Notes: generated by a model from the sequence alone, not told the origin. A DNA stretch of 64,000 nucleotides from Dermatemys mawii (GCA_007922305.1 ML677343.1:30518337-30582336); one strand, 5' to 3'; positions 52,625 through 64,000 are shown, counted from the first letter of the stretch. Numbers and translations: made by a program.

Positions 52625-55600
52625 CTGGAACGCAAAACGACAAGCTGTTGAGGAGTCATGTTTTCCATGCACTCCGTAGAGGACTCTTCCAGTTCATTAT
52701 TAGAATTAGTACCACTTATGCTCGCTCCCTGACAGTCCTATGCCCCATCGTCCTCCCAGCTAGAAGGAATTCTCTTGGCAACCTGGTGGGGTAGCTCTAA
52801 ACAAAGGCTCAAAGAGCCTCCTCGTTCTAAAAGTCTTGAAGTCCATATTGAAACGTCTAAATCAGTGGCCTGAGCTACTGAAAACTGCTGAGTCCCCAGC
52901 AACTCCCATTCGCCTCAGTTGCACCAAGACAATTGCGCAGTGCAATGGGTGAAAAGCCGCCTTCCAGACGCCCCCGGAGAAGACCCTGGAGCATGAGATC
53001 TGATCATCTGCACCTGGCAGCGTCTAGAATGGCTGTGGAACTACCCAGCCCTTTCACAAGCTAGCCAGCTTCTTGGCATCTGCAGGGCTCTAGGTCGCTC
53101 CTCAGCTCAGGTGGGTGCCCACTGGGCCAGCAAAACAGACTGACCTGATCCGTTGCTGTATGTCCCAGGGCTGCAAACCTCACATGCATAACAGCAGTGC
53201 TGAGGCAAATCAGGGTGCAGCTTTCGCACTTCCCCTTGGCCACAGCCTCGGGAGCAGTGAGAGGGCAGGATCTGCAATTCAAACACAGACAAGATTGTAG
53301 GCAAAGGCTACTGGGAAACAACAGAGTGGGAGTGTATTGCTGCCTTGAAGCAGGAGGATTTGCATTGGCAGTATCAGGAATGGCACACCCAAACCCACCA
53401 ACCCCCATCGGGGACAGTTACCCCTTCGCCTGTCCAAGGGAGAGGTGGGACAGGTGGTTTCGCTTAGAAGCAACTTCCAGAGATGGATCGGTGTCAAGAA
53501 TCAGGGTGTGCAGCAAAGCCTGTCTGTAGCCTGTAGCAGGCTGCCTGATTGGTAAGAAGAGACAGCAACTGGCTCTTAAACCCAGCAGCAGTTTGGCAGC
53601 CGCTCAAAGCATTTGCCCCCAGCAGAGCACGTTTGTGGATGCTTGTTCCCTGCCCTGCCCTAGTCCAGCTCCTGAGCTAGCCAATTTCCCATACCTGCCT
53701 TCCTGGCTCCTTCACTGCTTCTCCTTCCCCTCACTCCCCCTATCCGAGTAGGACCTTCCAGAAGAAGGCCCAGTTCCAGTCTCGGGATCCAGTGCAGGTC
53801 TCCTACCTCCCATGCGTGGAAGAAGCTGGGAGAGTGAGAGGCAGCGGCTAGGGGATGGGATGGGATGGGACGGGACGGGACGGGACGGGACATGGAGCCA
53901 GGATGCACGGGTTCCCTCACAGGCCCTGCCACGTTGGTGAAGTCACTTGAAACTCTCTGGGCCGTAAGTTTCCCTGGCTGTGAAAGGCAGGTGGGAACCC
54001 TGACCCTCTCCTCGCAAGGACCATGGAGATCCTCCTATGAAAGGCTCAAGCAAGGGCCTTGATCGCCACCAGCGTGAGAGCGGCTTCACTCACCCGGATA
54101 GCTCCCCCACCCTGCAGGCCCACAGTCCTCGCCACTGGGTCGTAGCTCTCGGAGGCCGCCCTCTCCATGTCTACGTCCAGCTGGGGGAGCTTCACCTCTC
54201 CATCGTCAGTAACGTTCCAGTAGAAGACCTCGAAGGGGTTTGGATTGACAGGCAGGAGAGGTGAGTGGTGATCGATGAGAAACTGCTCCAACTGAAAGAG
54301 ACAGAAATGAGAGCAGGCTGGCCACCAGCCGCGCAAACCAAACAGAGCCAGACGACATGTCTGTGTGTCCCAAAGATGCGACCACAAGCAGAGGGAAACA
54401 CACCGGTTTGCTGCTCCCTCTAGTATTAGGGGATGTAAAGAATCAATGATCATGAAGCAAGTGTTTGGACATTTCAGCCCAGTGGCATCTTTGGGGCTGT
54501 TTTGGTTGAAATACAGTCACAGCGGCACAATTCGCTGGACATTCATGTTTGCCACATTCACAAATCTGCAAAATAAATAAATGAAATTTAAAATCAGCCC
54601 AATTATTTTTACTGGGGTATATTTATAATGAGCAGCAACATCAGCAGATTAGCAGCGATGCTGCCATAGGGCTCAGAATCAGCACTTTCAGTTGGCTGTT
54701 CCATGCTGTGGCTAAGAAACCCATCGTTAGAGTCAAGGTTGTTTTGGAGTGTGAAATGGTACCCGTTCGCTACTGAAGTCAGAGCTGTTCTGCGGCTGGG
54801 ATGGTGGATAATTCTGGGACATCTCTTCTATCGCCCTCGCTAGCTTTTGCACGAACAAATCTATGGTGAAGATGACATCCAGATAGGCTAAGCGGTCCAG
54901 GCACGAATTGCACATGTTAATAGCTGGAGCTCCATGGCAAACGTCTGGCTCACGGAGGCGTAAACGGGCAGCACTGATGTTGACTGGCACAGGGTCATTG
55001 AAGTTCCTGCAGGGGTTCTCTGCGCACTGGTGACACACCTTGCGGAACAGATACCCGACTGTTGCATTTGCAGGTTGATGAGTATTCGTGTCCAGCAAAT
55101 AGTCAAGAAACCCAGGAACCAGGCGAGGCCTCTGGTGCAGAGACCATATTCCCTGGTAAACTTTATACTCTAACCCAGCGAGTCCAAAAATGACCCCGTT
55201 GCAGCAGTGAATGATGTGTTTCTCCATGGTATGGGTTTCCTCTTGCCTTGCCTGTAACATGTAATACAGAGCAGACTCGTCCATCACCAGTGTGACATTT
55301 GATTTTGAGGAGGAAAGTTTATTGATCAGTTTCCGACCATCAGAGATGCTCTGCTCTGTAAATTCGATGCATATCTCCCCTCGGTCGCTTTGTTCAAGGC
55401 CAGCAATGACGTCCCTGAACTCTAACTCATACCGATGAATGAAGCCAACCATGTTCCACTGGAAAGCTTTCAGCAGTCCCAGGATGCTTGGCAAGGCGCC
55501 TCTGACATTCATCTTTAGCGTGGAGTGGGAGATGCGAGTCTGGGAAAGATTAATTTCCACCTTAAAAAAAAAAAAAGTCTTGCATCAGTTGGACACCGAA

Positions 55601-58208
55601 TTACAGGAACTTTTCCATTTCTCAGACCAGAGGCTCCATGTCTAGCAAGGGGGGAGAGCAGAGAAGGGCTGTCACTAAATAACCCAGCATGCACTGAAGG
55701 AGCCGAGCAGCGGGGTATGATCCATGGCACAGCACAATGCAGATCTGAACAGACCGAGACTTTCCATGCTGCCATCCAGTGCTTAATTTGTAATGAAAGA
55801 GGTGCAGGGGCTCAAGCAATTAATTATTATTATTACTTTCACATGCCAAGCCCATGGGTGTTGGGGTATGACCTGCCAAGCCCTGGCACAAATTAAGCAC
55901 TGCCACCATCAAATTTTCCACTTCTTCTTTTACATTTACCAGTGCTGCCTCGGAGCAGCTGAGGCCTGGCAGAGCATGCTGGGTACCTGCCTGGCAGACA
56001 GCGTCTCTCAGCAAGAGTAAAAGTCTCTCTGGCTTAAAAGGAGGGAACTACAGCGATCATTAGCTGGTGGATCATGGAAACTGCCTCCCTTGTTCTCGGC
56101 AGAGGCAGGGACGGGACAAGATCGTTGTGCAGTTATGGTGATTAATGGATAGAGAGACTGACAGAGCAGAGCAGGGCAGATCTAACAGCCGTAACTCTGA
56201 CGAGGTTTTAAAAGCCAAAGCCATCTAGAATCACTTTCATTATTAACACTCAGGATCCCCAGACGCAAGCGCACCGGGAAGTTCTTCATAGCTGTGCTAG
56301 AGATGCAGCGTAACTCCACCCAGCCTGGAGCCAGGGCATTCATTTTATCCCACAGGGGAGGAAAGCTGGGGCGAACCACCGTTCCCTGCTCTCGGGTTGT
56401 AAGTAACAGAGTGCTCTGTAATTAACCTCTGGTGTTTAGTGGCTGAACCTGAGAACTTCACTGGTGCCCTTAAACTAATTACAGTAAAATCAGAATTAAC
56501 ACTGCGCAAGAGAGAAGCAACAGTGGGTGGGAGGGGCTGCAGTAGGGTTATCCAGGGCAGGGGAAGAGGAGAGGCGGGTACCACCCCTCCCCGCATCTGC
56601 TTGGCATGTTTTCCTTCCTCTGCCTGCTGTTAACTGGCAGAGGCCATCACTCACCCGCAGCACATTAACGAAGAGTGAGTGTTCTGGCGCCGTGCTTGCG
56701 TAGAAGATGGTCACAATGGTTTGGACTCCTTCCCGGTGAGCCTTGTCCATTTTGGTGAGGATCTTCTCAGAGCAGCCGGGGGGCTGCTCGCAGTACGTGA
56801 CCAGCTTATACCCCAAGGAGCCTGCCCCATCTGGGGTGGCACGCTGCACAGCAAACCTGAACGCCTGGGCGAGGACATAGTGCTGGAGACTGGGAATCAA
56901 AGCAAAACAGGCCACTGTGTAAGGCTGCGTAAAATCCATGCTGTGAATGACCTGGCAGATCTCATGGGGCGTCATTTCCACTGGTAAATATAGGCTTCCT
57001 AATACACGACCCCTACTGAGCTCTCCCTAAGAATCTTTGCTTTTTCTTTCACAGGGCTGGTGTCTCTGGGTCTTAGCATCTACGGTAGCAAGGAACGTAC
57101 TTAGAGGGGAACCCTGATTCTGTACCAATCCCTTGCAATGTAATTTAACATACAATACTAGAGATGCTACAGAGCACATGTCCCTGGGACACTTGGCTCT
57201 GAGTGACTGTTAATAGCTAAACCAACAGGGCAAAAACAGCCAGCATGATGCCTCCAATAAGGCCACCAGAGTCAGGCAAACAGGAGAGTAATAATTATAT
57301 TTTAGATGCAACTTATATGTAAATAGCGCCTATACACACAAGGCAATGACATCATATGCCGCTGAAATGCAGCTACTTCTGGGGTGGAAAGTGATAAAGC
57401 TGCAGCCAACTGGTACATATCACATTAGGTAACAGGATGGGCCATTGCCAATTTTAGCCAAGGACAGCTGGGGAACTCCTATATCTATGGAAAAACTTCA
57501 CAGGTTCATTGCTATCCATGCAGACCAGGTAGGATTTGGGTTTGTAAGATCTCATTTGAAATACTCAGCATGTCTGCTCAGCAGAACAAAGAGCCAGGTT
57601 GTCCCCCAATGGGATTTGGACCTGCAAGGACCTAGAGGTGGCAAACCAGATGGTTGGGCCACTCCCTGGTGGCCATCGCTCAGTCAGTCATTACTCTATA
57701 AACAAGGGTTAAAAGTCACCAGCAGCAGTTCATGAACCGCTTCACTAAGAGGAGAAAAGAAATCATAGAACAGGGCACTTGACTTTTCATCCCCTGCTGA
57801 ATGGTCTTTCCCCAGAGCAGCTGAACAATCAGAGTCAGCCCAAAGCTGGGATCCCCCACAACCCAGCCATGCACCTTCCCCTGCCTGGAAAACCCCAGCT
57901 GGCCTATCTGCCTTAGCCCAGCTACCTGGCTTACTGACTGTCCTCAGATTGCTTACTTCCCACGACCCCACCGCACGTCCCCAGCAGAGAATGGGCCAGG
58001 TTAAGGAGCTCAGAGGCTCCACAGTGTCTTACTCAAAACTGTCCAGCTTGGTGTTGCAGACTCTGAACAGCCCCAGCACGTACAGGTCTCCTTCCTTCGC
58101 CACAAGGGGCTCACACTCCTCTGCAGCAGCCCCGGTGGGGGCCAGAGGCAGCTGCAAGCCCCCCAGGGCCAGCATGGCCAGCAGCTTGTAAAGCCAGAAG
58201 AGCAGCAT
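51651..58208 (-). CDS. divergent class C GPCR, receptor B (tandem duplicate of A)
   Basis: Exons: 58208-58033, 56889-56655, 55560-54763, 54291-54094, 53271-53145 and 52624-51651, with the same phases as receptor A, giving 835 residues. I chose the ATG at 58208 because it opens a signal peptide (MLLFWLYKLLAMLALGGL). The in-frame ATG at 58373 would bury that peptide. Layout: Venus-flytrap (about 30-469), nine-cysteine linker (470 to about 533), 7TM. Typical class C signatures are GEPTGWKCKLRRPAFGVSF and EPTSVTLILLTLVGMALTV. Like A, it lacks the serine-rich amino-acid site and the FPxH turn. Roughly half of the 7TM residues are shared with A by eye, so the duplication is not recent. Ligand and named subfamily are unknown. 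Confidence 0.88.
53145..53271 (-). CDS. Receptor B exon 5: cysteine-rich linker (NCD3G)
   Basis: It encodes SHCSRGCGQGE and CCYACEVCSPGTYSNGS, with identical length and phase to the exon in A. Nine linker cysteines are present once exon 6 is joined. Confidence 0.88.
53852..53891. repeat. pentanucleotide microsatellite (GGGAT)n(GGGAC)n
   Basis: About three GGGAT units are followed by five GGGAC units, in intron 4 of receptor B. Confidence 0.9.
54094..54291 (-). CDS. Receptor B exon 4: end of the ligand-binding domain
   Basis: It has 66 codons, beginning LEQFLIDHHSPLLPVNPNPF and continuing EVFYWNVTDDGEVKLPQLDV. The extra 16 codons relative to receptor A lie at the 3' end, before the cysteine-rich linker. 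Confidence 0.82.
54763..55560 (-). CDS. Receptor B exon 3: core of the Venus-flytrap
   Basis: It has 266 codons. ILGLLKAFQWNMVGFIHRYE is the FxWxxVG strand; GEICIEFTEQ and VTLVMDE follow the class C order; SLHQRPRLVPGFLDYL is the IPGF-type motif. The acceptor lies after an almost pure T run (55561-55574). Confidence 0.86.
55777..55902. mobile_element. 126-bp MITE in receptor B intron 2
   Basis: The ends CAGTGCTTAATTTGT and ACAAATTAAGCACTG are perfect inverted repeats. The flanks CTGCCATC and CCACCATC are a diverged target duplication. Confidence 0.8.
56655..56889 (-). CDS. Receptor B exon 2: lobe 1 of the Venus-flytrap
   Basis: It has 78 codons plus one base. LQHYVLAQAFRFAVQ and LGYKLVTYCEQPPGC match receptor A (LQELIWAQLIRFALQ and VGYKIVTHCEMPPTC). 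The donor is CTGCGG|GTGAGT. Confidence 0.83.
58033..58208 (-). CDS. Receptor B exon 1: signal peptide
   Basis: A hydrophobic signal peptide is followed by EGDLYVLGLFRVCNTK, matching EGDVYVLGIFEVC in receptor A. The donor TTTTGA|GTAAGA leaves two bases (phase 2), as in A. Confidence 0.82.
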
Positions 58209-60159
58209 GTTCAGCTTCTTGCTCTCAGCTGGTGCCCAAGGACAGTGCACAGGGAAAGGGCATTTATGAGAGAGAAACCACAGCATTTCAATAGAGGGCA
58301 GAGCCCCGGGTGAGACTGAACGCAGCAAGCGGGCGCTTTCCCCCTCCCTGCTAGGCTTTCGTGCTGACAGCATCCCATCTTATCCAAAGGACTGAAAGGC
58401 CACAGGTCACATGGGCGAGGAAAGCAGGCAGGGCTAACAACTACCCTTAGAAAGTCCATAGCTGGGTTTTACAATACCATTCTCAGTGGGGAAGCCTCCT
58501 TACCCCAGCTGGTCAGAGCCACCATACTGTGAATCATTGTGCTGTGCAAAGACAGTTTCCATTCACGGCCTGGCGATGCTACAAATACAACGACCTCAGG
58601 GGACAGCGTAGCTAGACTGCAGGGCAGATCGGACCTAGGCATATTGTTACCTGGTCCTGGGACCTAGCTAAAGTCAGACCCATCAGGGGACTATGGTACT
58701 GTGGGGGAACCAGGCCTCTCTGACAGTTCTACTGAGCACAGACAATCTGTTGTTTTCCCCCTAGGGCAACAAACATCCCCTCCTCTCTTTGCTATACAAG
58801 AGTTCTTACTTGTGCAAAAAGCACCTTCAATATCCAACAACATCTCTTATTACTATTGATTTGAATGAGCAGAACAGGAAAATGGACCCAGAACTTTGAA
58901 AGTTACCGACTACCTAGCTTCCCTTCTCAATTTGCGCCCCTCCCAGCGTGTGCCAGGGACAAAATAGAGCCAAGATTACAGTCTTGCGTTAGAAAGTAAG
59001 GGCCTTCTATCAAATGTGTGGCTACGCATCCCTGAGCGAGTCAGTTATATGGAAAAGAAGCTGGTCTCAAGCGGAAGCTCAGCTGGTGTTCAGATGATGT
59101 CTGACCATCTGGCCCCATGGTCAAAGTGAGAAGCAGAATTCTAGGCAGCCAAGATGTTTATACGTGGCTTCAGCCCTCAGAAGAGTGGCCCAGGGACAGA
59201 TCTAGGACCACATTCATTGAAATCAATGGAAAGACTCCCATCCACTTCAGTGGGTTTTGAATCTTGCTTCCCGTGCACGGGAAAGTGATACAAGGGCAGC
59301 TGCTGCCTGGAAGAATCGGGGCATTTCCCCTACAAAATACAGTAGCCAACAAATATTGGATTGTGCCTCTGAAATAAACAGTCACGTCTAGCCAGACAGG
59401 CTTCCGAACAACTTATCAGTTTCTGTAGGAAGCCTATTGCCCGGGACTGGTTACATCCACACTGGGCTGTAGAAATGGGATCAGTGTGTCCAGGCCACTG
59501 CCATGCCATGCATCATGTGACTCAGATGAGTGTGTCAAGAGCTGGAAGTCATAAGCATTAGAGTGGACCAGCTAACAGTGCGCGTATATTGAAGATAGAT
59601 CCGTTTGAGAGGCAGACTCTATCTTTTTTTATATTAGCCATACGCAGAGTGGAAAACCAAGCTGCTCTCCACACCCCTGCTGGATTGCAGAGGTTTAAAA
59701 AAGATACCCGGGCTTTCTTATATAACATGGGTTGGTTTCTGCTGTGAGGTGGGGAGTAACCAGTGATCAGCAATAAAAGGCATTATCTGTCACGTTGTGT
59801 GCTGTCACAGCTGCAGTTGTCTATTTTTGTGCAGTAATCAGACCACGACCAAATTCCTCCAAGTAGAAAAAATCCTATAAAATGTCTAAGCAAAGGCTGC
59901 AAGTTGATTTATTCCCTGGCTCTCCGAACTGTGAAATATATATATAGTGCCCTGAGGCCGCTGTACCTGCACTGCTATCGGTACCCAGTCCTCATTAATA
60001 TGGGTGTGCCCATCTGCATGGCAACCAGACCTTCATATGCAGAAAGGGTTTGGCAGTAGAGCTAGTCTGGTAAAACCTCTTGTGGAGGCCCAGCTTACAC
60101 TAGGAAGTTATTTTGTCAGTTCGGCTTATTACATGTTCCCTGAACAAAATAATCCCTAA

Positions 60160-61190
60160 GGAGGCAGGCTGGTTTAGTGGGTAGAGCGCTGGCCTGGAAT
60201 GTAAATGCAAGACATCTGGGATCTATACCTGGCTCTTTCACTGGCCTCTTGGACTAGTCCAGGTCCATCCCTAGCCATTCAGGTGCCCTGTGCAGCCCCC
60301 CTGGGGTGAGTGTGGGGTCACTGGGAAAGAGGTGGTCTGGGATGCAGGAGCTGCAGGGGGCCACTTTTGGGGGCCCCACAGGCCTAGCGTGGCCTGGTGG
60401 ATTGGTGGGGGGCGGGGGCAGAAGTAGCCCGGTCCACTTCCCTCACCCCGACCGCAGCAGTGTAGATGCAGCATGGGGGAGGGAGCTCCCCGCCACTCAC
60501 TGGCAGCTGCGGGCAGCAGAGCAGCCCAGCCCAGCCCCAGCTCGCGCTATTCCTCCGGCTCCCAGCCATGGCGCTCCACTTCCCGCCACCGGTGAGAGCC
60601 AGGGGAGGGTCCTTTCCCCAACCCATGCACCCTGGCTGGTGCCAGGGCAATGAAAACAGATGGGCTGGGGCCTGTTGCTCCGCTTCCTGCCGCCGGTGAG
60701 TGTGGAGGGCGATCCTTTTCCCACACTCCCCGGCAGGGGGAAGTGGAGCGCCACGGCTGGGAGCTGGCAGAGTGCAGCAGGCTGGGGCCAGGTGGCTCTG
60801 CTTCCCGCCACTGCTGGTGAGTGCGAGGTCACTGCGGGAAAGAAGTGGAATGAGGAGCAGGCTGAGGACAAGGGGAAGAGACAGGGTGAAGGGAGTTGTC
60901 TGGGGCCCCACATCCTCCTAGGGCTGGCCCTGCCCCTTTCAGTGGACACAGCCCATGGCAGGGCTGGCCAAGGGATAGAGCTGCTCGCTGAGGTTGGTGC
61001 TGCAGTGCGTTCAGCACAGGTGGCTGCCAAGGGCATCATAGTGCTCTATGGAGTCGAGTATGCCTAAGGACGGCCCTGGGCAGGTCACATCTTTGCACCT
61101 CAGTTTCCTCATATGTAAATGGGGATTAACGATACTGATCTTCTTTGTAAAGCGCTATAGGATCTACTGAGAACAAATACTAAAGGAGCC
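60160..61190 (+). repeat. MIR/CORE-SINE-like copy split by an 819-bp insertion
   Basis: The head and first half (GTTTAGTGGGTAGAGCGCTG, TGGCTCTTTCACTGGCC) stop at 60259. The second half resumes at 61079 (GGCAGGTCACATC, CACCTCAGTTTCCTCATATG). Confidence 0.72.
60260..61078. mobile_element. GC-rich hAT-like element inserted in a SINE
   Basis: The left end CAGGTCCATCCCTAGCCAT pairs with the right end ATGCCTAAGGACGGCCCTG. The flanks GACTAGTC and GGCAGGTC are a diverged target duplication. Inside are several similar GC-rich units around CGCCACCGGTGAG, CGCCGGTGAGTG and CACTGCTGGTGAGTG, giving long but meaningless open frames. Confidence 0.72.
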
Positions 61191-61350
61191 CGGGATTATT
61201 AACCATCCAAAGGACTTTTTTCCCCACAGCATAACCACATCTAAACTGGAGCTTTTGCTGGCACAGCTACGGCAGATTTTTACACACTCTTAACAGATGT
61301 AGTTATGCTGGCAAAAACTTTAAATGTAAACCAGGCCTTTATGCACTATA

Positions 61351-62140
61351 GGAACATAAGAAAGGCCATACTGGATCAGACCAAAGGTCCATCTAGCCCA
61401 GTATCCTGTCATCCGACAGTGGCCTATGCCAGGTGCCCCAGAGGGAAGGAACAGAACAGGTAATCAAGTGATCCATCCCCTTGCCCACTCCCAGCTTCCG
61501 GCAAACAGAGGCTAGAGACACCATCCCTGCCCATCCTGGCCAATAGCCATTGATGGACCTATCCTCCAGGAACTTACCTACTACTTTTTTTGAACCCTGT
61601 GATAGTCTTGGCCTTCACAACATCCTCTGGGAAGGAGTTCCACAGGTTGACTGTGTGTTGTGTGAAGAAATACTTCCTTTTGTTTGTGTTAAACCTGCTG
61701 CCTATTAATTTCATCTGATGACCCTTAGTTCTTGTGTTATGAGTAAATAACACTTCCTTGTTTACTTTCTTTACACCAGTGATGATTTTATAGACTTCTA
61801 TCATATCCCCCCTTAGTCGTCTTTCCAAGCTGAAAAGTCCCAGTCTCATTAACCTCTCCTCATAGAGAAGCTGTTCCATGCCCCTAATCATTTTTGTTGC
61901 CATTTTCTGAACCTTTTCCAATTCCAATATATTTTTTTGAGATGGGGTGACCACCTCTACACGCAGTATTCAAGATGTGGGTGTACCATTGCTTTATATA
62001 GGGGTGACATGATATTTTCTGTTTTATCTATTCCTTTTTCAATCATTCCCAACATTGTTCACTTTTTTGATTGCCACTGCACGCGGAGCGGATGTTTTCA
62101 GAGAACTATCCACAATAACTCCAAGATCTTTTTTCTTGAG
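61351..62140 (-). mobile_element. CR1 LINE 3' end with reverse-transcriptase tail
   Basis: Open frame 61954-61574 encodes [38 protein letters not shown] and [12 protein letters not shown], the C-terminus of the CR1 polymerase. The 3' UTR follows towards 61351. The element is 5'-truncated, and its frame is a transposon relic rather than a host gene. Confidence 0.88.
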
Positions 62141-64000
62141 TGTTAACAGCTAAATTAGACTCCTTCATTTTATATGTATAGTTGGGTGGTGCCATTGACA
62201 TCCTTCATCAATGGCTGTGCTGATATAGTCCTTAAGTGCATAAAATTAAGCATATAGGTAAGTTTTTGCACCACCACCATGGAGAACAGAGAGTACTAGG
62301 GAATCTGTGTTGAAAATGAGACACACGAGCTGGGTATACATCATCATCTTCAAACCCCCCCCACTGTGTGGTTAAAACTACCTCACCTGATGCGTTACTA
62401 GTCAGTCTGTCTACACTAGGAAGCTGACCCATTGCTGAAAGTAATTCGCAGCAATAGTTCTTGAATACATGTTGAAACCTGTTTAATGGCAAGCCATGTG
62501 CTAACCCCTTGCAGGAAGCATTTTCCCAAGTCTCATCCTACACCAGTGGTGTGGACATCGACTCTAGCCCTCCTCCCCGAAAGGTTTCAGCTCCAGTTCA
62601 ATGGAACTTTGTGTGATCAGATATCAGCAATTAGGTAAGTCGCATACTGGCTGAGATGTTTAATGACACCAGCTCAAACTACTTTCACTCATGCTAAATT
62701 TTGCTCAGGTTCGCAGTGGGCAGATGCAATTCTAGTATTGGCAAAAGGAACTGGCTTGGCAACTCTATGGTACACATTGCCTATCCATGGAGCAGGGTTG
62801 CAGGCTTTTCCATAGCCTGTCCTCCTGCCACACCTTGGAGGAACCAATTCAAGGGGAGAGGTTAGTTTAGTCTCAATAGCCCGGAACTCTCTGCAGAGAC
62901 CACCAGCAGCTATACTGGTTGTGGGTGCAACGTTGGTGTTGTGGACACCTAGCCAGCAGGAAACGGTCCAAGAACAATTTGCTTCACACTAGTCACTGAA
63001 CAGCCAACAAAAAGGGAGACTTGGCCAATCAGGCTAGATTTGAACCAGTGACCTAAAAGTGCAGAACTCCAGTTCCCATTGGAAACTGTTCTCCTGCCCT
63101 CTCCCCCAGGAAATATTTTATAGCCCCACCACTGGGAGACAAGGACAAGTTGCATCAGGTATTTGACCCACGTGCACACGCGATGGTAGCTGGGGACTGT
63201 GGTGGGACTGCGATGACCTGCAAAGGAAATCTTACGCTCAGTTTTGTTCTAGCCTATTGTATATGCAAAGCATCATGACCATTTTTACAGGCAGAGGGAG
63301 AGGCGGCAGATGTATGGAAACGATATGGAAATAGGTTTGTGAGGCTAGTTTTGCAAACCTATTCCCCGTGTGGATACAGGAGTTTTAAATAGGCTTCGTA
63401 GGTTAGATTTGCTAGACGGCAGGGGGAGCATGAAGCCAAAGCCCATTAGTCAAAGGAAATTCTTTTTATATCTTAACATTGAATAACTGCCTTTTAAAAT
63501 ACAGCAAAGTGAAATGTCCCGGGGCTTCCACAGAACCCCAACTCCACTGTGGGATCTTCAGGCCATCCTCAAAAAGGTTCAGTGTAGGGAAAAAAATAAA
63601 TCAGGCTTTGCTGCCTCTCCAGCTCCAGGGCAAATGCTCATGCTTTAAAAAGGTGCAACAACGTTATCGTTTGTAAAAAGGAGGTTAGCACAGGGAGAAG
63701 CGAGAAGGGGCACTGAATGGAATGAGACATGGGGAAATATTGCAAATAATCAGATGAGGGAAGGGGGAGAGAATGGGAACATTGCTTCTGCATGTGCTGA
63801 TATTGCCTCAAAAACCAAAACATCCAGCACGCTGAATATAAAGTGATGTGCTAAATGTAAGGAAGTGGATTGTGAGTGGGGGAAATCAGGGTTTAAAGAC
63901 AATTTATTCCAATCCCTCACCACCGTCCAAAACAGAAATGCATTATTTAACCCCCTCAGTCTTCAGGCTTAAAATATTCTCAAACAAATCCATAAACCGA

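Larger units (their letters stand above)
58209..64000. other. region upstream of receptor B, no gene recognised
   Basis: It should include the promoter of receptor B. 58209-60150 shows no repeat or exon I can name; the rest holds the nested SINE/hAT and a CR1 tail. From 62150 to 64000 I see nothing. Confidence 0.55.

Noticed and set aside
40472..58208. Naming the receptors TAS1R1, TAS1R2, TAS1R3 or CaSR
   Set aside because: General class C features match, but subfamily-specific binding and TM7 motifs do not.
58209..58373. Upstream in-frame ATGs for receptor B
   Set aside because: They would bury the signal peptide 55 residues deep.
60160..60259. tRNA-like sequence
   Set aside because: It is the tRNA-derived head of a SINE and lacks a complete cloverleaf.
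60384..61067. Several 100-180 codon frames on both strands
   Set aside because: They lie inside a GC-rich transposon; stop codons are rare there because of base composition.
61574..61954. 126-codon frame with clear protein similarity
   Set aside because: It is the truncated end of the CR1 polymerase, annotated as a mobile element.

Overview
The window looks like a piece of a vertebrate nuclear genome, most likely a turtle. Genes are split into short exons with GT-AG introns. The spaces between exons hold CR1 LINE 3' ends (one keeps a readable reverse-transcriptase tail), MIR/CORE-SINE-like copies, many short hAT-like and one pogo/Tigger-like inverted-repeat elements, and a solo LTR. I recall this mixture from turtle assemblies; a crocodilian is the main alternative. 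No prokaryotic, CRISPR, rRNA or clear functional tRNA feature was seen. There is one 10-base assembly gap.

Three protein-coding genes are supported, all on the minus strand, so transcription runs from right to left. (1) At 58208-51651 is a six-exon class C GPCR of 835 predicted residues (receptor B). (2) At 47276-40472 is a second six-exon class C GPCR of 814 residues (receptor A), with the same intron phases and clear similarity to B; the two are tandem duplicates. (3) At 37240 down to about 7352 is a meckelin-family (TMEM67-like) gene of about 24 exons and 826 residues. Every splice junction in the three models preserves frame and no internal stop was found, so all three look intact.

Both receptors keep the class C plan: signal peptide, Venus-flytrap, nine-cysteine linker and 7TM domain. 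Their ligand-binding domains are shortened and lack the serine-rich amino-acid-binding segment typical of mGluR, CaSR and T1R proteins. They fit the CaSR/GPRC6A/T1R/V2R branch by exon layout, but I cannot place them in a named subfamily. The TMEM67-like gene matches meckelin strongly across its membrane half. It has almost none of meckelin's extracellular cysteine-rich region, and the intron where that region should be encoded is nearly all nested transposons. It is probably a divergent paralogue rather than TMEM67 itself.

Region by region: 1-7351 is repeat-rich with no gene recognised; 7352-37240 is the TMEM67-like gene with many transposons in its introns; 37241-40471 is a spacer with MIR-like copies; 40472-47276 is receptor A; 47277-51650 is a spacer with a duplicated fragment of receptor A (end of exon 1 plus the start of intron 1) and a 1.23 kb solo LTR; 51651-58208 is receptor B; 58209-64000 is repeat-rich with no gene recognised. 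That a meckelin-like ciliary-type protein and the two receptors work together is only a guess from their adjacency and shared orientation.
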